64,000 nt of DNA from Scenedesmus sp. ARA3. Lineage: Eukaryota; Chlorophyta; Chlorophyceae; Sphaeropleales; Scenedesmaceae. Shown here piece after piece: positions 1-11,600 of the stretch. Within the stretch, counting starts at the first letter, position 1. Each line of letters starts with the position of its first letter. Under the pieces are notes generated by a model. The model did not search any database and was not told the DNA's origin. It saw only the letters and a list, made by a program, of their open reading frames with translations. The position numbers were made by a program, and so were the translations under genes. The stretch is from NCBI GenBank assembly GCA_004335835.1, contig RWJK01001686.1, forward strand, positions 49,598-113,597. The letters are read 5' to 3'.

Positions 1-958
1 CAAGGTTCTTGCATGCATTGCAGCTTCTTCCTTTTATGCATTGTGGCATCTTTGATTACGTGCAGCGTGCCAGCTTGCTGGATCTAGTCGGCAATGTCTT
101 TCTGATTTGATGATGCGGTAGTGCAGCTGCCGCAGGCGGCCTATTGCATAGTGAAGTTGGCCTCTGTGGTCGGATATCGTCCCAACCGCGCTATGGTTGC
201 AGGACAACTTTGTTGGGAACAGTGCTGTTGTGCGGTGCCACGGGTGCTGCAGCTGCCACTCAGCCTGTGTTGCGTGTGCTGCGTTGACCGATGTCTGCTT
301 TGACATTAAGGAAGCTAGATGCGGCTGTGCCAGATGTAACAAAACCCTTTGGCAACTTCTCTGCAACTACTTTTTTTCTGCAAGTACTTGAGGGGTTTAA
401 TTGTTTTTGATCAAGGTCTGATTACATCGATTTCAGCTCAGATAAACTGGCCGCAGGCATCACTGCCTTGGTAGCGTGTTGAAAGATACCTCGTAGGAAT
501 CAGCCGCACGTGCACGCAGTGCTGTGTCCTTTCAAGGAGGTTGAATTGCACAGATGGCAGACTACCCAGCGACAGTGTCCAGTGGTCCCCGTCGTCTGCT
601 CGCCAAACAGTGTCCTGCAAAATCACTGCGCTGTGTGTGACGGCCGAATCTTGAGCCGGGGCACGCACCGTCAGACTGGTGGTTCAGGTCCTGGAGTGAC
701 ACAGCAGCTGGTGACTATACTCACTGCTCAGAACACGCATTGCTCACACACTACAACGGATGTTCCGTAAGTTTTCTACATGCTTTCATCGGCCTTATTA
801 TTCCTGCACGTCACCCAGCACACGACAAGCTGTTGTAAACTCTTGGTACCTTACCACTTCGTACATCAGCCAGCACTAAGCGTATACATGCGGATACATT
901 ACTAAACACACGCTTGTTTTACTAGAAGCCAATCAAACGTGCGAGAGCGTCTGCAGAT
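1..958. other. Upstream region without a recognised gene
   Basis: No frame gives a recognisable protein family or a convincing exon with splice sites. The T-rich composition differs from the CAG-rich coding style downstream. It probably holds the 3' flank of a gene outside the window and the promoter and 5' UTR of AAR2. Confidence 0.5.
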
Positions 959-2369
959 ATGTCGCAGCAGCAACCCTACTCGGTGCAGCTGGACCCCGAC
1001 ACTGCACGCAAGCTAGCGAGCCATGGCGCCACCATACTGCTGCTGGACGTCCCACTTGGCATGCCAGTTGGCATAGATCAGCAGGTAGGCGCTCAGCAGG
1101 CCCATGCAAGCGAAGCTGTACACGGCAGCAGCTCTTGTACTGCTGCGTGTGCCGCCTGCAGCTTGTGCTGCTGCTGCTGCTTTTGGCATCTCCCAAAGGC
1201 AGGTCTCATATTCTATTATGCCCATGCATTGGCTTCATGACTGCTACAGCAGCACAGCACTGCGTGTCTCCGCCATGAACATCCAAAATATCCAGCAAAA
1301 CTCCGCCTTGCTGCTGCAGGTATTTCTCACAGGCCCAAAATTCAGAGGCATCAAGATGCTGCCGCCCGGAGTGCATTTCCTGTCTTACCAAGCAATTGCA
1401 AAAGACGGCACGCCAGCGCCGCCAGTGAGCAGCCTGCTGGCGCTGCAGCAGCAGCAGGTGCTGGTGCGGCGCTGGGACCCTGCAACAGAGGGCTTTGCAG
1501 CACTACCAGATGAAGATGAGGTGAGAGCTTCGTTGGGAGTTTATTAAGATACTAACACCAAGTAGGTGTGTCTTTGACTCTCAGAGAGGCTAGTTGCATG
1601 CACAGCCCTGTTGCAGCAGCACACAGCAAGAGTTGGGTTCCAGCAGCAGAGGGCTTTGCAGCACCGCCAGACAAAGATGAGGTGAGAGATGCATTGAAAT
1701 ATTGTTTTGGATAGTTCTGCCATATAATTGTGTCGTTGGGTCTGCAAGCGGGCAATTGCAAGAGCAGCCCTATTGCAGCAGCACACGGCACAACCAGCTG
1801 GCATGCATCATGTCCCAGAAAGCCTAGCACAATGCTGCTGCTGCTGCCCCTGGTGCCCCTGCTGCTATTTGCAGGAGGCGCGTTACGTGGCCGGGGTGCA
1901 GCGCTTTGACTTTGACCGTGAGCTGGCGCCGTATGACCTGAACCGCTACAGCCAATGGGTGACGCTGTCATGCCACATCAGCGAGGATGTGCTGCAGGAG
2001 CTGCTGCCGGTGAGTTTGTGGACCTCTACGCCTCATCAGCACTTGCATGAGCTGACATTTACAAACACAGCAGCAACAGCAGCAGCAGCAGCAGCAGCAG
2101 CACAAGATGGCGCTGGAGGAGCTGGCAGTAGCAGCGGTGCTTGCAGGAACAGCTGCTAGTGTGACACGCAGATCCTTGGGCAATGCAGCTGGCATGGCTC
2201 CACGGTTGCAAGGGCAGCATTTTGGCTGAAGCTGCTGGCTGCCATCTTGTGCAACTGTGCAGCAATGGAAGTGCCTAGTTATATTCGTGTGCACAGGCTT
2301 CACACTGTTGAGATGCGTGGCAGCTCTTTGACTGCGTAATCTTCACGACCACAGCAGTTGATATGTTTC

Positions 2370-2412
<43 letters not shown>

Positions 2413-5021
2413 AGCCGTGTGGTGAGCTGAGCATCATGGCAGAAGCTGCCGACCCCTGCCTGACAGCAGCAGCCAGCGAGGCAGAGAAGCGGCTGCAGCA
2501 GCAACTGCAGGTGGGATGCTGCTTCACAACCCTTGGCACCCTAAGCGAGTAACAAGCTGGCACCATGCTTTTTTGATACATTCTGGCCAGCACTTGGGCC
2601 CGTTGATGCATCTACGCACCACCCAGTAATGTTTGCAGTTCAAGTGTATGCCACGCCTGGCTGCTGGGGCCTGCTAATGCTGAGCTTTCTGCGTGTGCTG
2701 GCTGGTTTGAACTTGTGCTTGTTTGTCTTCTAGATCGACTGAGCAACATGTGCTGCTGCAGGAAGGCCGGGCATGGCTCGAAGCCAAGATGGCAGCCATG
2801 CAGGTAGACGCCCCAGAGGGCGAGCAGCAACAGCAGCAGCAGCAGCAGCAGCAGCAAGGGGATGACGCGGGACAGCAGCAGCAGCAGCAACCTGCCCCTA
2901 GGGGTGGCAGGTGAGTGACAGTCAAGAGTCTTGACCCGAGACAGCACACAGCATGTGCATGACGGTACCTGCATAGCAAACGTACTGCTCATGCGGCTGT
3001 TTTGAGATTTCGTTCGGCAGGCTGTTGCTGGTCACTAAGCTGCTGAAGCTGCGTTGCTGGTCCTATGACTCTGCAGATGCCGTTACAGCCAGCTGCCACG
3101 CCTAGAATGCTCATCGCTAGAATGCTCAAGCTGGGTTTGATGTCCTGTTACTCTCTGCACACTCTGCAGGTGCCGCTACAGCCAGCTACCGCGCCTAGTA
3201 AAGGTGCCAGGGCTGCCTGCTGCACAGCTGACAGCACTCAACATGGACAAGACGGCACTGCTGGAGCAAGTCATAGACAGATACAACAACAGCAGCAGCA
3301 GCAGCAGCAGCAGCAGGTCCACGCCAACAGGCCAGCAGCAGCAGCAGCAGAGTGGGCCACAAGGCATAGAGGTTTTAGGGGAGCTGCAGTTTGCGTTCAT
3401 CGCGTTTGTGTTTGGCCAGTCACTGGAAGGTGAGAGCGGCCCAGGCAGTGCCTGAAAGCCTGTACAGCAGTGCCTTTGGCGGTTGGCGCTTGAAGTTTTA
3501 ATACGGCCAAGGTTGTCAGTCAGTGGAGTATAACAGAGACGAACCAGCTGCTGCATGCACTGTTAGGCAGGCCCTGCCTGCTGCAGACCTCCTCATCTGG
3601 TGCCCTGCTGTCACCTGACAAGCTCCATCAAACATGTGCATTGTTATCTAAATTTGTCATAACAAATCTAATGACAACTTTCATACCAAACGTCGTCTTG
3701 AGTTGCACCAGCTGCTGACTGTGTTAGGCTTGGCACCAGTCTCCCAACCCCCTGTATTTGTATGTATCGCATTTGCTGTGCCAATGGCAAGCACCCTCGC
3801 ACGACCTTGCAACCATCACAACTGATGGTGCTGCCACCGTCATCATAACACACCAATCATGGCGCTCCGTGTAACAACATGCTGCCTGTGCGCGTGCAGG
3901 CTTCATGCAGTGGAAGCAGCTGCTGGTGCTGCTGCTGGGCTGCACCTCAGGCCCCCTGGAGCGCCACCCGCTGCTCTTCACAGCCTTCCTGCAAGCAATC
4001 ACTGCACAGCTGCAGTTTGGCCTAGGCCTGCAAACGCCTCGGCAACAAACACCATCATCATCATCGTCAGCAGCAGCAGGGGGTTTAAATGCTGCAGGAG
4101 TCGCAAGCCTTAGCCAGCAGCAGCAGCAGGATAGCACTTCGGCTGGCTTTGGGCTTGCTGCTGCTGGTGGGCTGGTTGATGAGCTGTTGCCAGACAGCTT
4201 CCTGAAGGCTGCCTTCAGGGGCTTCTTTGAGGTGCTGCAGGAGGCAGGGGCGGCAGCACCGGCACCCCTGCTGGCTGAGGTGAGTGCATTGCGGTGGATG
4301 CTGCATGTGCATTGCGCCTGAGCAGGTTTGATTTGGGCAGGGGAGGGGGAGTTGTACAGCTATTGGGTCTGGTGCTCTTGTCGAGTGGCAGAACTTAGAC
4401 AGCAGGACAGCAGGGCTTGTTGTTCGAAGTTTCCTCAAGGCTGCTTTCAGGGGGTTCTTTGAGGTGCTGCAGGAGGCAGGGGCAGCGGCGCCAGCAGCGC
4501 TGCTGGCTGAGGTGAGTGCTCTTCTTTGAGAGAGGGTAGTTGCATTGCTGTGGAGCCTGCGCGTGCATTGCAATGGCCGGCGTGCTTGGGCCGCAGGGGG
4601 GTTGGTTCCACTGCCTGTGGGACTGGTGCTGTAGCTGATTTGCAGGAGGTGGGTCAGTGGGAATATTGCAGCACGCAGGCTTCAAGTCGCGCAGCAGTGT
4701 CAGTGCGCACATGGCATGTTACTGGCTCTGCCACCCTGGCAGGCTGACCCACGTTTCGAACGGCGTACTGCCGACTGTGTCTGGCTGTAAGTCCCTGTCC
4801 GTTTGCTCTGCTTCTGTCATTTTTGATTCATGCAGGCCCGTGTCTTGGAGGGCGTGCTGGCATCAGGTCTGGGCTGGGACTTCCGGCTGCGGGAGCTGAA
4901 GCTTGGCGGTGATGATGATGAAGGCAGCGATGAGGATGGGCCTGTAGTGGTTGAGCTCAGTGAGCAGCAGCTGGCGGAGCTGGAGGGTCTTCAGTTGGGA
5001 GATATTCCAAGTTGGGTTTGA
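959..5021 (+). CDS. AAR2: AAR2-type splicing factor (U5 snRNP assembly)
   Basis: AAR2 proteins bind Prp8 and hold the U5 snRNP in an assembly-intermediate state in the cytoplasm and nucleus. Exons that keep frame: 959-1084, 1320-1520, 1875-2009, 2415-2510, 2744-2910, 3170-3429, 3900-4279, 4836-5021; they sum to 517 codons (516 aa). Visible family motifs are GATILLLDVPLG and GIDQQ near the N-terminus, then GPKFRGIKMLPPGVHFL, a central YSQLPRLVKVPG and LNMDKTALLEQV, then LGELQFAFIAF, and a C-terminal LGWDFRLREL followed by PVVVEL. The protein is longer than animal AAR2 (about 384 aa) because of Gln and Ser tracts around residues 200-280 and a Ser/Ala insert near residue 370. The exon 5 acceptor was chosen because it alone keeps phase. 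Introns contain copies of the ends of exons 2, 6 and 7. Identification is firm; individual splice sites are inferred. Confidence 0.9.
1645..1688 (+). repeat. Intronic copy of AAR2 exon 2 3' end with donor
   Basis: Resembles 1487-1527, including the GATGAG|GTGAGAG donor, with scattered substitutions. It lies downstream of the intact exon. Confidence 0.85.
2371..2412 (+). repeat. (TGC)n tract at AAR2 intron 3 acceptor
   Basis: Fourteen TGC triplets run straight into the CTGCAG acceptor of AAR2 exon 4, so the tract occupies the polypyrimidine position. Confidence 0.9.
3068..3104 (+). repeat. Intronic copy of AAR2 exon 6 5' end with acceptor
   Basis: Matches 3161-3199 (CTCTGCAG followed by the start of exon 6) with a few substitutions. 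It lies upstream of the intact exon. Confidence 0.8.
4430..4519 (+). repeat. Intronic copy of AAR2 exon 7 3' end with donor
   Basis: A copy of about 88 bp of 4199-4285, ending in the same GCTGAG|GTGAGTG donor. It is long and well conserved, so it could be used as an alternative exon only if an acceptor exists; none is obvious directly upstream. Confidence 0.9.
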
Positions 5022-5080
5022 CATGAGACGACAGCTGGCGGGTTGCAGCGACGATTGCTGAAGTTGTCACCTGGTCCCAG

Positions 5081-5085
5081 TGTAA
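5081..5085 (+). terminator. TGTAA polyadenylation signal of AAR2
   Basis: TGTAA is the usual green-algal poly(A) signal. This one lies 60 bases after the AAR2 stop. The 320-base gap to ASA4 (5022-5341) holds nothing else recognised and must contain the ASA4 promoter. Confidence 0.5.
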
Positions 5086-5341
5086 CACCTGTAGTGCTAC
5101 TCGCAGGAACGCTTCGTGTACTGTGCATCACTCGCATCCTGTCTGGCTTAAGTACTAGCCAATGATCAGCAGCCGAGAAAGGCTGTTCTGTAGTGGTTGC
5201 CGGGAGAGTGGGCACTGTCGATCGCTTGAGTTTGCTTTGCTCCTGTCCGCAGCTGCCCAAACACCCACTACCTGGCGCTGTAAGTTTGTTTGATCACACT
5301 TTTTTGTTGACTTAATCAGCAGCAGCTTGTCACCGCTCGCA

Positions 5342-6302
5342 ATGGCACTCCCCATGGCACGCCAGCTCGCTGCTCTGGCTCTTGGCTCCAGCTCTAGCGC
5401 ACTGGTAGCCGCAGCATCACCAGCAGCAGCAACGTCTCTGGCCCGTGGCCTGCGCAGCTACAGCAGCGGGAGCTTCACTCGCAAGGATGTGATATACAAC
5501 CTGGGCAACACCTCAGATCCGGAGGCAGAGGCAGCCATCAAGGCCTTCCAGCGCGAGCAATTTGCAGCAGCAGCGAAGGGCCCCGCAGCCGCGCCTGCTG
5601 CGCAGCCAGATCAGCAGCTGGCAGCCAAGATAGAGCGCAAATACATGGCAGCCCAGATCGTGGAGTCCGGCATTCAGGGGGTTGCCGTGCCGCTCTCATA
5701 CGAAGCTGAGGGTGGTTTGACTGCGGTCAAGCGCTACCTGGCGCAGCTGCAGGACGTGGGGGCCCAGGCAGGCTTTGCAGCGCCAGCAGCAGAGCTGGAT
5801 GCAAAGCTGACAGAGGCCACAGCAGGAGCAGAGACAGTGAAGGAGCTGCTGGGCTCTCTGCGGCCCTACACCAGCCCTGACTATCATGCTGCTCTGAGTG
5901 AGGCGCTGGCAGCGGTTGAGGCGGAGACTGGCGGCGCAGTGATGCTGGATGGGGCATCTGCTGGCTACAAGACGTTTGCGGACAAGGTCAAGGTGAGCTG
6001 CATGCCTGGCGCAGCAGCTTGGGGGACTTTGTGTTTAGCTGGGAGTTGCTGGTTTCGAATGCAGCAGCGTACACAAGTTTGCTGACAAGGTCAAGGTGAG
6101 GCAGCAGCAACACATGCACACTAGGCGCAGCAGCTGGTAGAACTGTCCAAGATAGATGTGGCTGGGTCTTTTGGGCTGCTGGAGGTGCAGCACGCGCAGC
6201 TGTGGCAGCAGCATAGCTGTTGACGTTGGTGCCAGCAGCAGTGATAGACAACATGCAAGCAAGCTTTAAGCGTGAAGGACAGCAGGTGAGGGATACAGAC
6301 AT

Positions 6303-6333
<31 letters not shown>

Positions 6334-7692
6334 GACTCAGCAGAGGCAGAGAAGCTTGTGCAGCAAGCTTGGTGTTGTGTGGGCAATGCAGCACAGCAGA
6401 AGAATGCCTGGGTGTGCAGTGTGCCGTTGCAAGGCAGGTCAGTGCTGCTGCCTGTCCCACTTGCAACGCCTCTGATGAGGCGGTGCATTCTCACGTGTCC
6501 AGCCGTCATAGCAAAGGCAGATGTGGCAGCTTGCCAAGCCGGCAACGATGTGCAGGGCAGTGTTTATGCTGAGTGACAGTGGGCATGCCAGTGCATTTGT
6601 GTTGAAACGGCAGCATGGGCATAAACCAATGCAGGCTTGAGCCTGGCTTGCAGGAAAGCAAGCAACGCCATAAGCAACATGTGTATGTAAACGGCAGTTG
6701 CTGTTGACAGAGAGTTGTGTAGCTGTGTTGCTGTTTGGCTTTAGCAGCTCCTGCAGATGCATGATGCAGCGTGTACAGTTACTTTGGTCATAGCTCAGCA
6801 GCAGCAGCAGCATGTATTGCTTAGCAGTCCACCAGCAGCTGCACAACATGTGAGGATATGCCGTGCAGGTGCTGGATGTACCCTGCTGCATGTGAGAACA
6901 GCAACAAGTTGCATCCACTGCTGCTGCTTTCAGGTACAGCAGTGCACATCCACCCACTGGTCGCACTCCAGCCGCACACCTCACCTCCTCTTGCGGTCCC
7001 CATGTCTGCCCAGCCAGCTCACCACCTGCTGCCACCACCTTCCACGAAACGCACCTGCTTGCAGGCCGTCGTGCAGTCCAACAAGCTCGTTGAAATGCAC
7101 TCTGCTCACTTAATCCTCTGCCGTGACAACTACCTGCCTGTTGCCCGCTGCCCTGCTACCACCCACCACCTCAACCCAACTTATTCTGCAGGCCATTGCG
7201 CAGTTTCACAAGCTCTCTGCAATGCACTCTACGGTCTCCATTCTTTGCCATGACAACCACCTGCCTGCTGCCCTGCTGCCACCCACCACTTCAACCTCAC
7301 CTTTCCTGCAGGCCATTGCTCAGTCCCACAAGCTGCCCTGGCAGATGCTGCTGCCAGTCAAACAGAAGCTGCCCACCGCTGACGAGGACACAGCAGACAA
7401 GCTGCGCAAGGATTACGCCTCATGGCTGCAGTCTGCTGCACTGGCAGATGCACAGGCAGAGCTTGCAGACCTGCAGGCAGAGGCCACACGCCTGCTTGAC
7501 AGCCAGCTGGCAAAGAGTGCCGAGGCAGTGAAGAAGGAGCAGCAGGCAGCGCTGGCTGCGATTGCGCGCAAGGTGGAGGCCGGTGGGAGTGCTGCGTGGG
7601 CGCAGGGATACAAGAAGGATGCGGCGTATGTGGAGTGGTTTGATGCGGCGGTGGCGGCAAACCCTGCTGTTGGGCCCAAGGCAACTGCATAA
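5342..7692 (+). CDS. ASA4: Mitochondrial F1FO ATP synthase-associated subunit ASA4
   Basis: ASA4 is one of the ASA1-ASA9 proteins that form the massive peripheral stalk and dimer contacts of mitochondrial ATP synthase in chlorophycean algae. Two exons, 5342-5992 and 7312-7692, join in phase 0 to give 343 aa. The first 45 or so residues (Arg/Ser/Ala-rich, few acids) look like a mitochondrial presequence. The mature part follows Polytomella ASA4 as I remember it: DVIYNLGNTSD, then ERKYMAAQIVESG, PLSYEAEGGLTAVKRY, GAQAGF, ETVKELL, YTSPDYHAALSE, an EDTADKLRKDY segment, and the C-terminus VEWFDAAV followed by GPK. It is mostly helical and has no membrane span. The single intron (1.3 kb) holds one copy of the exon 1 end and two copies of the exon 2 start. 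The next ATG, at residue 5, would make almost no difference. Confidence 0.93.
6070..6100 (+). repeat. Intronic copy of ASA4 exon 1 3' end with donor
   Basis: Repeats 5966-5997 with a few changes, ending in the same AAGGTCAAG|GTGAG junction. Confidence 0.85.
7059..7235 (+). repeat. Two intronic copies of ASA4 exon 2 5' end with acceptors
   Basis: Copies start at about 7059 and 7184, each reading TGCAGGCC followed by a CAGTYYAACAAG-like stretch. The intact exon begins at 7312. Each copy is followed by the same pyrimidine-rich intron segment (CTGCC, CACCCACCAC), so the unit is about 125 bp and includes the intron 3' end. Confidence 0.85.
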
Positions 7693-8606
7693 GCATGAGG
7701 TTGCACGTGCAGGGTGCTGCTCGGATCAGCACACTGGCTGGCTGGTGTGCTGAGTTGTGACAGGGATGGCAGCAGGAATGGCTGGCAGCAGATTGCAAAG
7801 CTTGCAGTGCAGCAGCAGCAGCAGAGATCAGTAGCTGAGTCGATGGCTTTGCTTGGTCCTGCAGTAAGGGCTGCTTGCTGCGATTATGAGAGCAACTGGC
7901 TGTACGAACAAGGCCAGTTGCTGCCTTTGCCTTTTCGCATGGTGCTTCACTAATGCTGCTCGGCATGCAGAGTGCACCTGCTGTGCAGCTTGTTTGAGCT
8001 TTTTGCATTGGGCTGACCTCCCGGTATGGAGGTCATGGCTTGACAACTTGATATATGTGCTTGTGGATGCGGCCTCAGCCAAGCGTTGGCTGCAGCAGCA
8101 ATCATCAGATCATCTGCAGCTTCAGGATGGTTACTTGAGGGTGGACTGGCATGGGGGCTGGTTTTAGTGGGGTAAGCAAGGCTGTCCTGTGTTTTGGACA
8201 CACAGTTGACGCTGTAGATGCTGGGCAGTTCGTTGGGGTACACCACGAGCAGGGTTGACGTGCCTGCATGTAACTGTACATTGAGTGTGGTGGCTAGAAG
8301 TGGCTCTTCCAGGCTTGCTGGTGCCTGCTTGCACGTTGTACAAATTTTATACTGGTGCCTGTTGATGTTTAGGGTCTTGACACCTGGAGCTCCAGCATTG
8401 CTCCTTGAAGGTGACAGCTGCTTTGAACACGGTAGCCTTCATCCCTAGTTCCAGCACTGCTGTAATGACAAAGCAGGACAGCACCAATCGTAGCTCACTT
8501 CTGGCACTTGGTGCGGCAACATGCAACCGACCGTGTTGGCAACACTCACCGACATGCCTCCAGCGACCAACACCTCGCACTGAACATACCGTAGTCACAC
8601 ACGACA
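7693..8606. other. ASA4 to CASP intergenic region
   Basis: No gene recognised. TGTAA motifs at 8269-8273 and 8461-8465 are candidate poly(A) signals for ASA4; the last 150 bases before 8607 must hold the CASP promoter and 5' UTR. Confidence 0.45.
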
Positions 8607-11600
8607 ATGGACCTCTTAAAGCAGGCGTTTGATAACATCGAGCGGACTGTGGATGCTGCATCGGCTACTGTGCTGTCGACAGTGGTTGAGAGTGCCAGCG
8701 AGTTCCCTAAGCCTGCAGATCCTGCTTTCCCAGCAGCCAGGGCTGCGAAGAAAATACACGTCAGCTCTGCAGGTGACAGCTGCAGCAAGCAGCCCAGCTC
8801 AACACCGTGTAACTGCACATATGCTACTCCAGCTGCTGCTGCAGCAGCAAGCAGCAGGTGCTGAACCGAGTGCACACATGCTAATCCAGCTGCAGATGCA
8901 GCAACCAACAACATGATGAGTAAGACTGCAGCCTATTACATTGTTGGTTAACTTCAAGCTTTAAATCGCAGTTGCTGCAAGCCAGGCCAAGAGCGCACAG
9001 ACATCATGGGAGGACTTTGATTGGCTGGTGAGCATCAGCAGCTTCTTACTGCAAGTCCTGGAACTTGGTTCGATGATGTATGCACTGCAGCAGCAAACAG
9101 CTGCTGTCTACTCATCATGGTGCCCATCACATGCCTCACATGTCACATGCTACATGTTTGGTGCCGCAATTGCTGCGATTTGGTTTTCTGCTGCGCTGTC
9201 ACTTCCCTCGCTATGTTGCCTTGCAGGACCAGCAAGGGCAGTGGCAGGCGTCCCTGCGGGAGCTTCGCAGCAGCGACAGCCAGCCAGCAGCAGCAGACCT
9301 GCAGCAGCAGCTCGAGCAGCTTCTGGAGCAGCTGCTGTCGCTGCCTGACCCGCTGCCCGCCCTGAGCAATGCCGCAGCACTGGCAGCAAGGACTGCTGGT
9401 GAGGCTGGCACTGCTGACAGTGCAATGTGGCGGCTGATGCAAGCAACAGCGCTCAGCACACAGCTTCCAGCATGCAACATGCAATTATTTGTTTCACACA
9501 AGCACAGCCTGCCGTACCAGCAGCTGTCATATGTTTGTCAGTACAGGCGTCGACTGCACTGCTGCCGCCTACTTGAATACCTCTTTTCGTTCTGACGCTT
9601 GTTCCGTGTGCCTCTGCTCTGGGCTGCGATGCACCCCATTGCGCTGTGCTTCACCGCTCAGAGTTGGAGGACAGCTGCCGCTCGCTGCAGCAGCAGGTGG
9701 GCAGCCTGCAGCAGGACCAAGCAGAGGTGGCGCAGCTGCTGAGCCAGTTCCAGCAGGAGCAGGCGGCACACGCGGCGCTGCAGGACGCACACAAGGCGCT
9801 GCAGGTGCGACTGTTTTAACATGTAGATTAGCATGTTTTGAATGAGCTGCAGACACATGCTGCAGGCGGGTGTGCACATGAGCGGCATGCTGATGTTGCA
9901 AACTGTGCTTTTGATTTCATGCTCGAAACTCAGTCTGCCACAGAATCGCAGGTTTGGAATGTGGTTAAAAAATGTGTTGTGCTGCGCTGCAGGAGGAGCT
10001 TGCTGCTGCCAAGGCCAGCAGCGGGGCATCTGAGCAGCTGCAGCAGACGGTGCAGGAGCAGGCAGCCACCATCAGCAGCTTACAGGTGAGCTGCTGTGCC
10101 CACTGCTGGTCTTGTGTAAAGAAAGAATTGGTGCTCGCCAAGGATGAATCTGGTAGAGGCAGGGGGCTGCCAGCTGTTGAGCAGGTGTTGGCTTGCTGTT
10201 CCTGTCGTCCAAAATAATCGTCACAGTGTATCGTGATGACAGATGTAGAGCAGCTGCTGCAACAGAAGCATGTGCCATCAATCGACGGCTAGTGCACTCA
10301 AAGTTTTTACTTTGGCCGCTGCTTCATGCGCACACCATGCTGTGCAGGCCAGCTTAACCTCCCTGCGGGCTGAGCACGAGGCCTCACAAGCCTCACTGTT
10401 TGAGCTGACAGCAGCGCAGGAGGCGGCAGCCGGCAGCGCCAGCACTGCAGAGCAGCTCGCAACAGAGGTGCGGGGCGTGCACAAATGTTGAAAGCAGTTG
10501 ACAGGATGCAGCAAGGGAGCCAGGCCTGCGTGCAGCTTGCGTAGTGTTCAAACATTTATATGGCGCGTGCTGCCCAGCAGACACACCTTCATCAGCCATG
10601 CCTGCATATGCTACTTTGAGGCCAGCACACTGGTACATGCACATGCCAGTGTGATGCAGCACATCACCTGCAAATGCGTTGCTGGAGTGTTGCTTCAACG
10701 TCTGCTGACCGAAACACATGTCCTGCCTTGCTGCTTTGCTTGCAGGAAGTAGAGCGGCTAACAGCACAGCTGCTGCAAGTCAGGAAGGAGCGCGCACTGC
10801 TGCAGCGGCAGCTGGAGCAGCACGAACAGCAGCAGCAGCAACCGCAGCAACATGCAGATGGTGCACTATCGCCTGACGGCGCGTATCAGCAGCAACAGCA
10901 GCAGCAACACCAGCGGCAGCAGCAGCATCCTGACGCTGAGCTGGCGTCCTTGCAGGCAGAGCTTGAGGCAGCACAGGAGGCAGCACGTGACCAGCAGCAT
11001 GAGGCGAGTGTACCATGAGGGCTTAAGTAGAGCTTGCTGTTGCTGTGGCCAGCAGATGTGCTGTCTCTCCTGCACCACATGTAGCCTATATTTTCTCTGT
11101 TCTCACCCGCAACCCAGATGCTGGCGCGCTGTATTTGCACTGCTCTTACATCACGCCACATGAGCACATGGCCGCGCCAGTGTCGAGCAAATTCCAATAC
11201 ACCAATCACAGGTGGGGCTGCTGGCAAGCAAGCTCGCAGCAGTCAGAGTTGCTCCTGTAGCACCTCACTCTCAAGCTGGCGCATCGCAGCACTGCTGCCT
11301 CCGCTGCTTCTGCACTTTTCTCACAACATGCCATGTGCCCACGCGCCCACAATTGCTGCAAACCCTAACAGGTGGCGCTGCTGACGACAAAGCTTGCAGC
11401 AGCCGAGTCCCGCCTAGAGCGCCTCACTTCAGAGCTGCAGCGGCGGCCAGCAGCCTCAGCAGTGTCAGCCATGGCTGAGCAGCTGGCAGCACTGTCAGCA
11501 CTGCTGGGGCAGCAGCTGGAGGCGGAGGGCTGGGGCGGTGAGGCTGCTGCAGCAGCAGTGCTGGCGGCTGGGGGCCCAGGGCAGCTGGAGCCGCTGCTGC

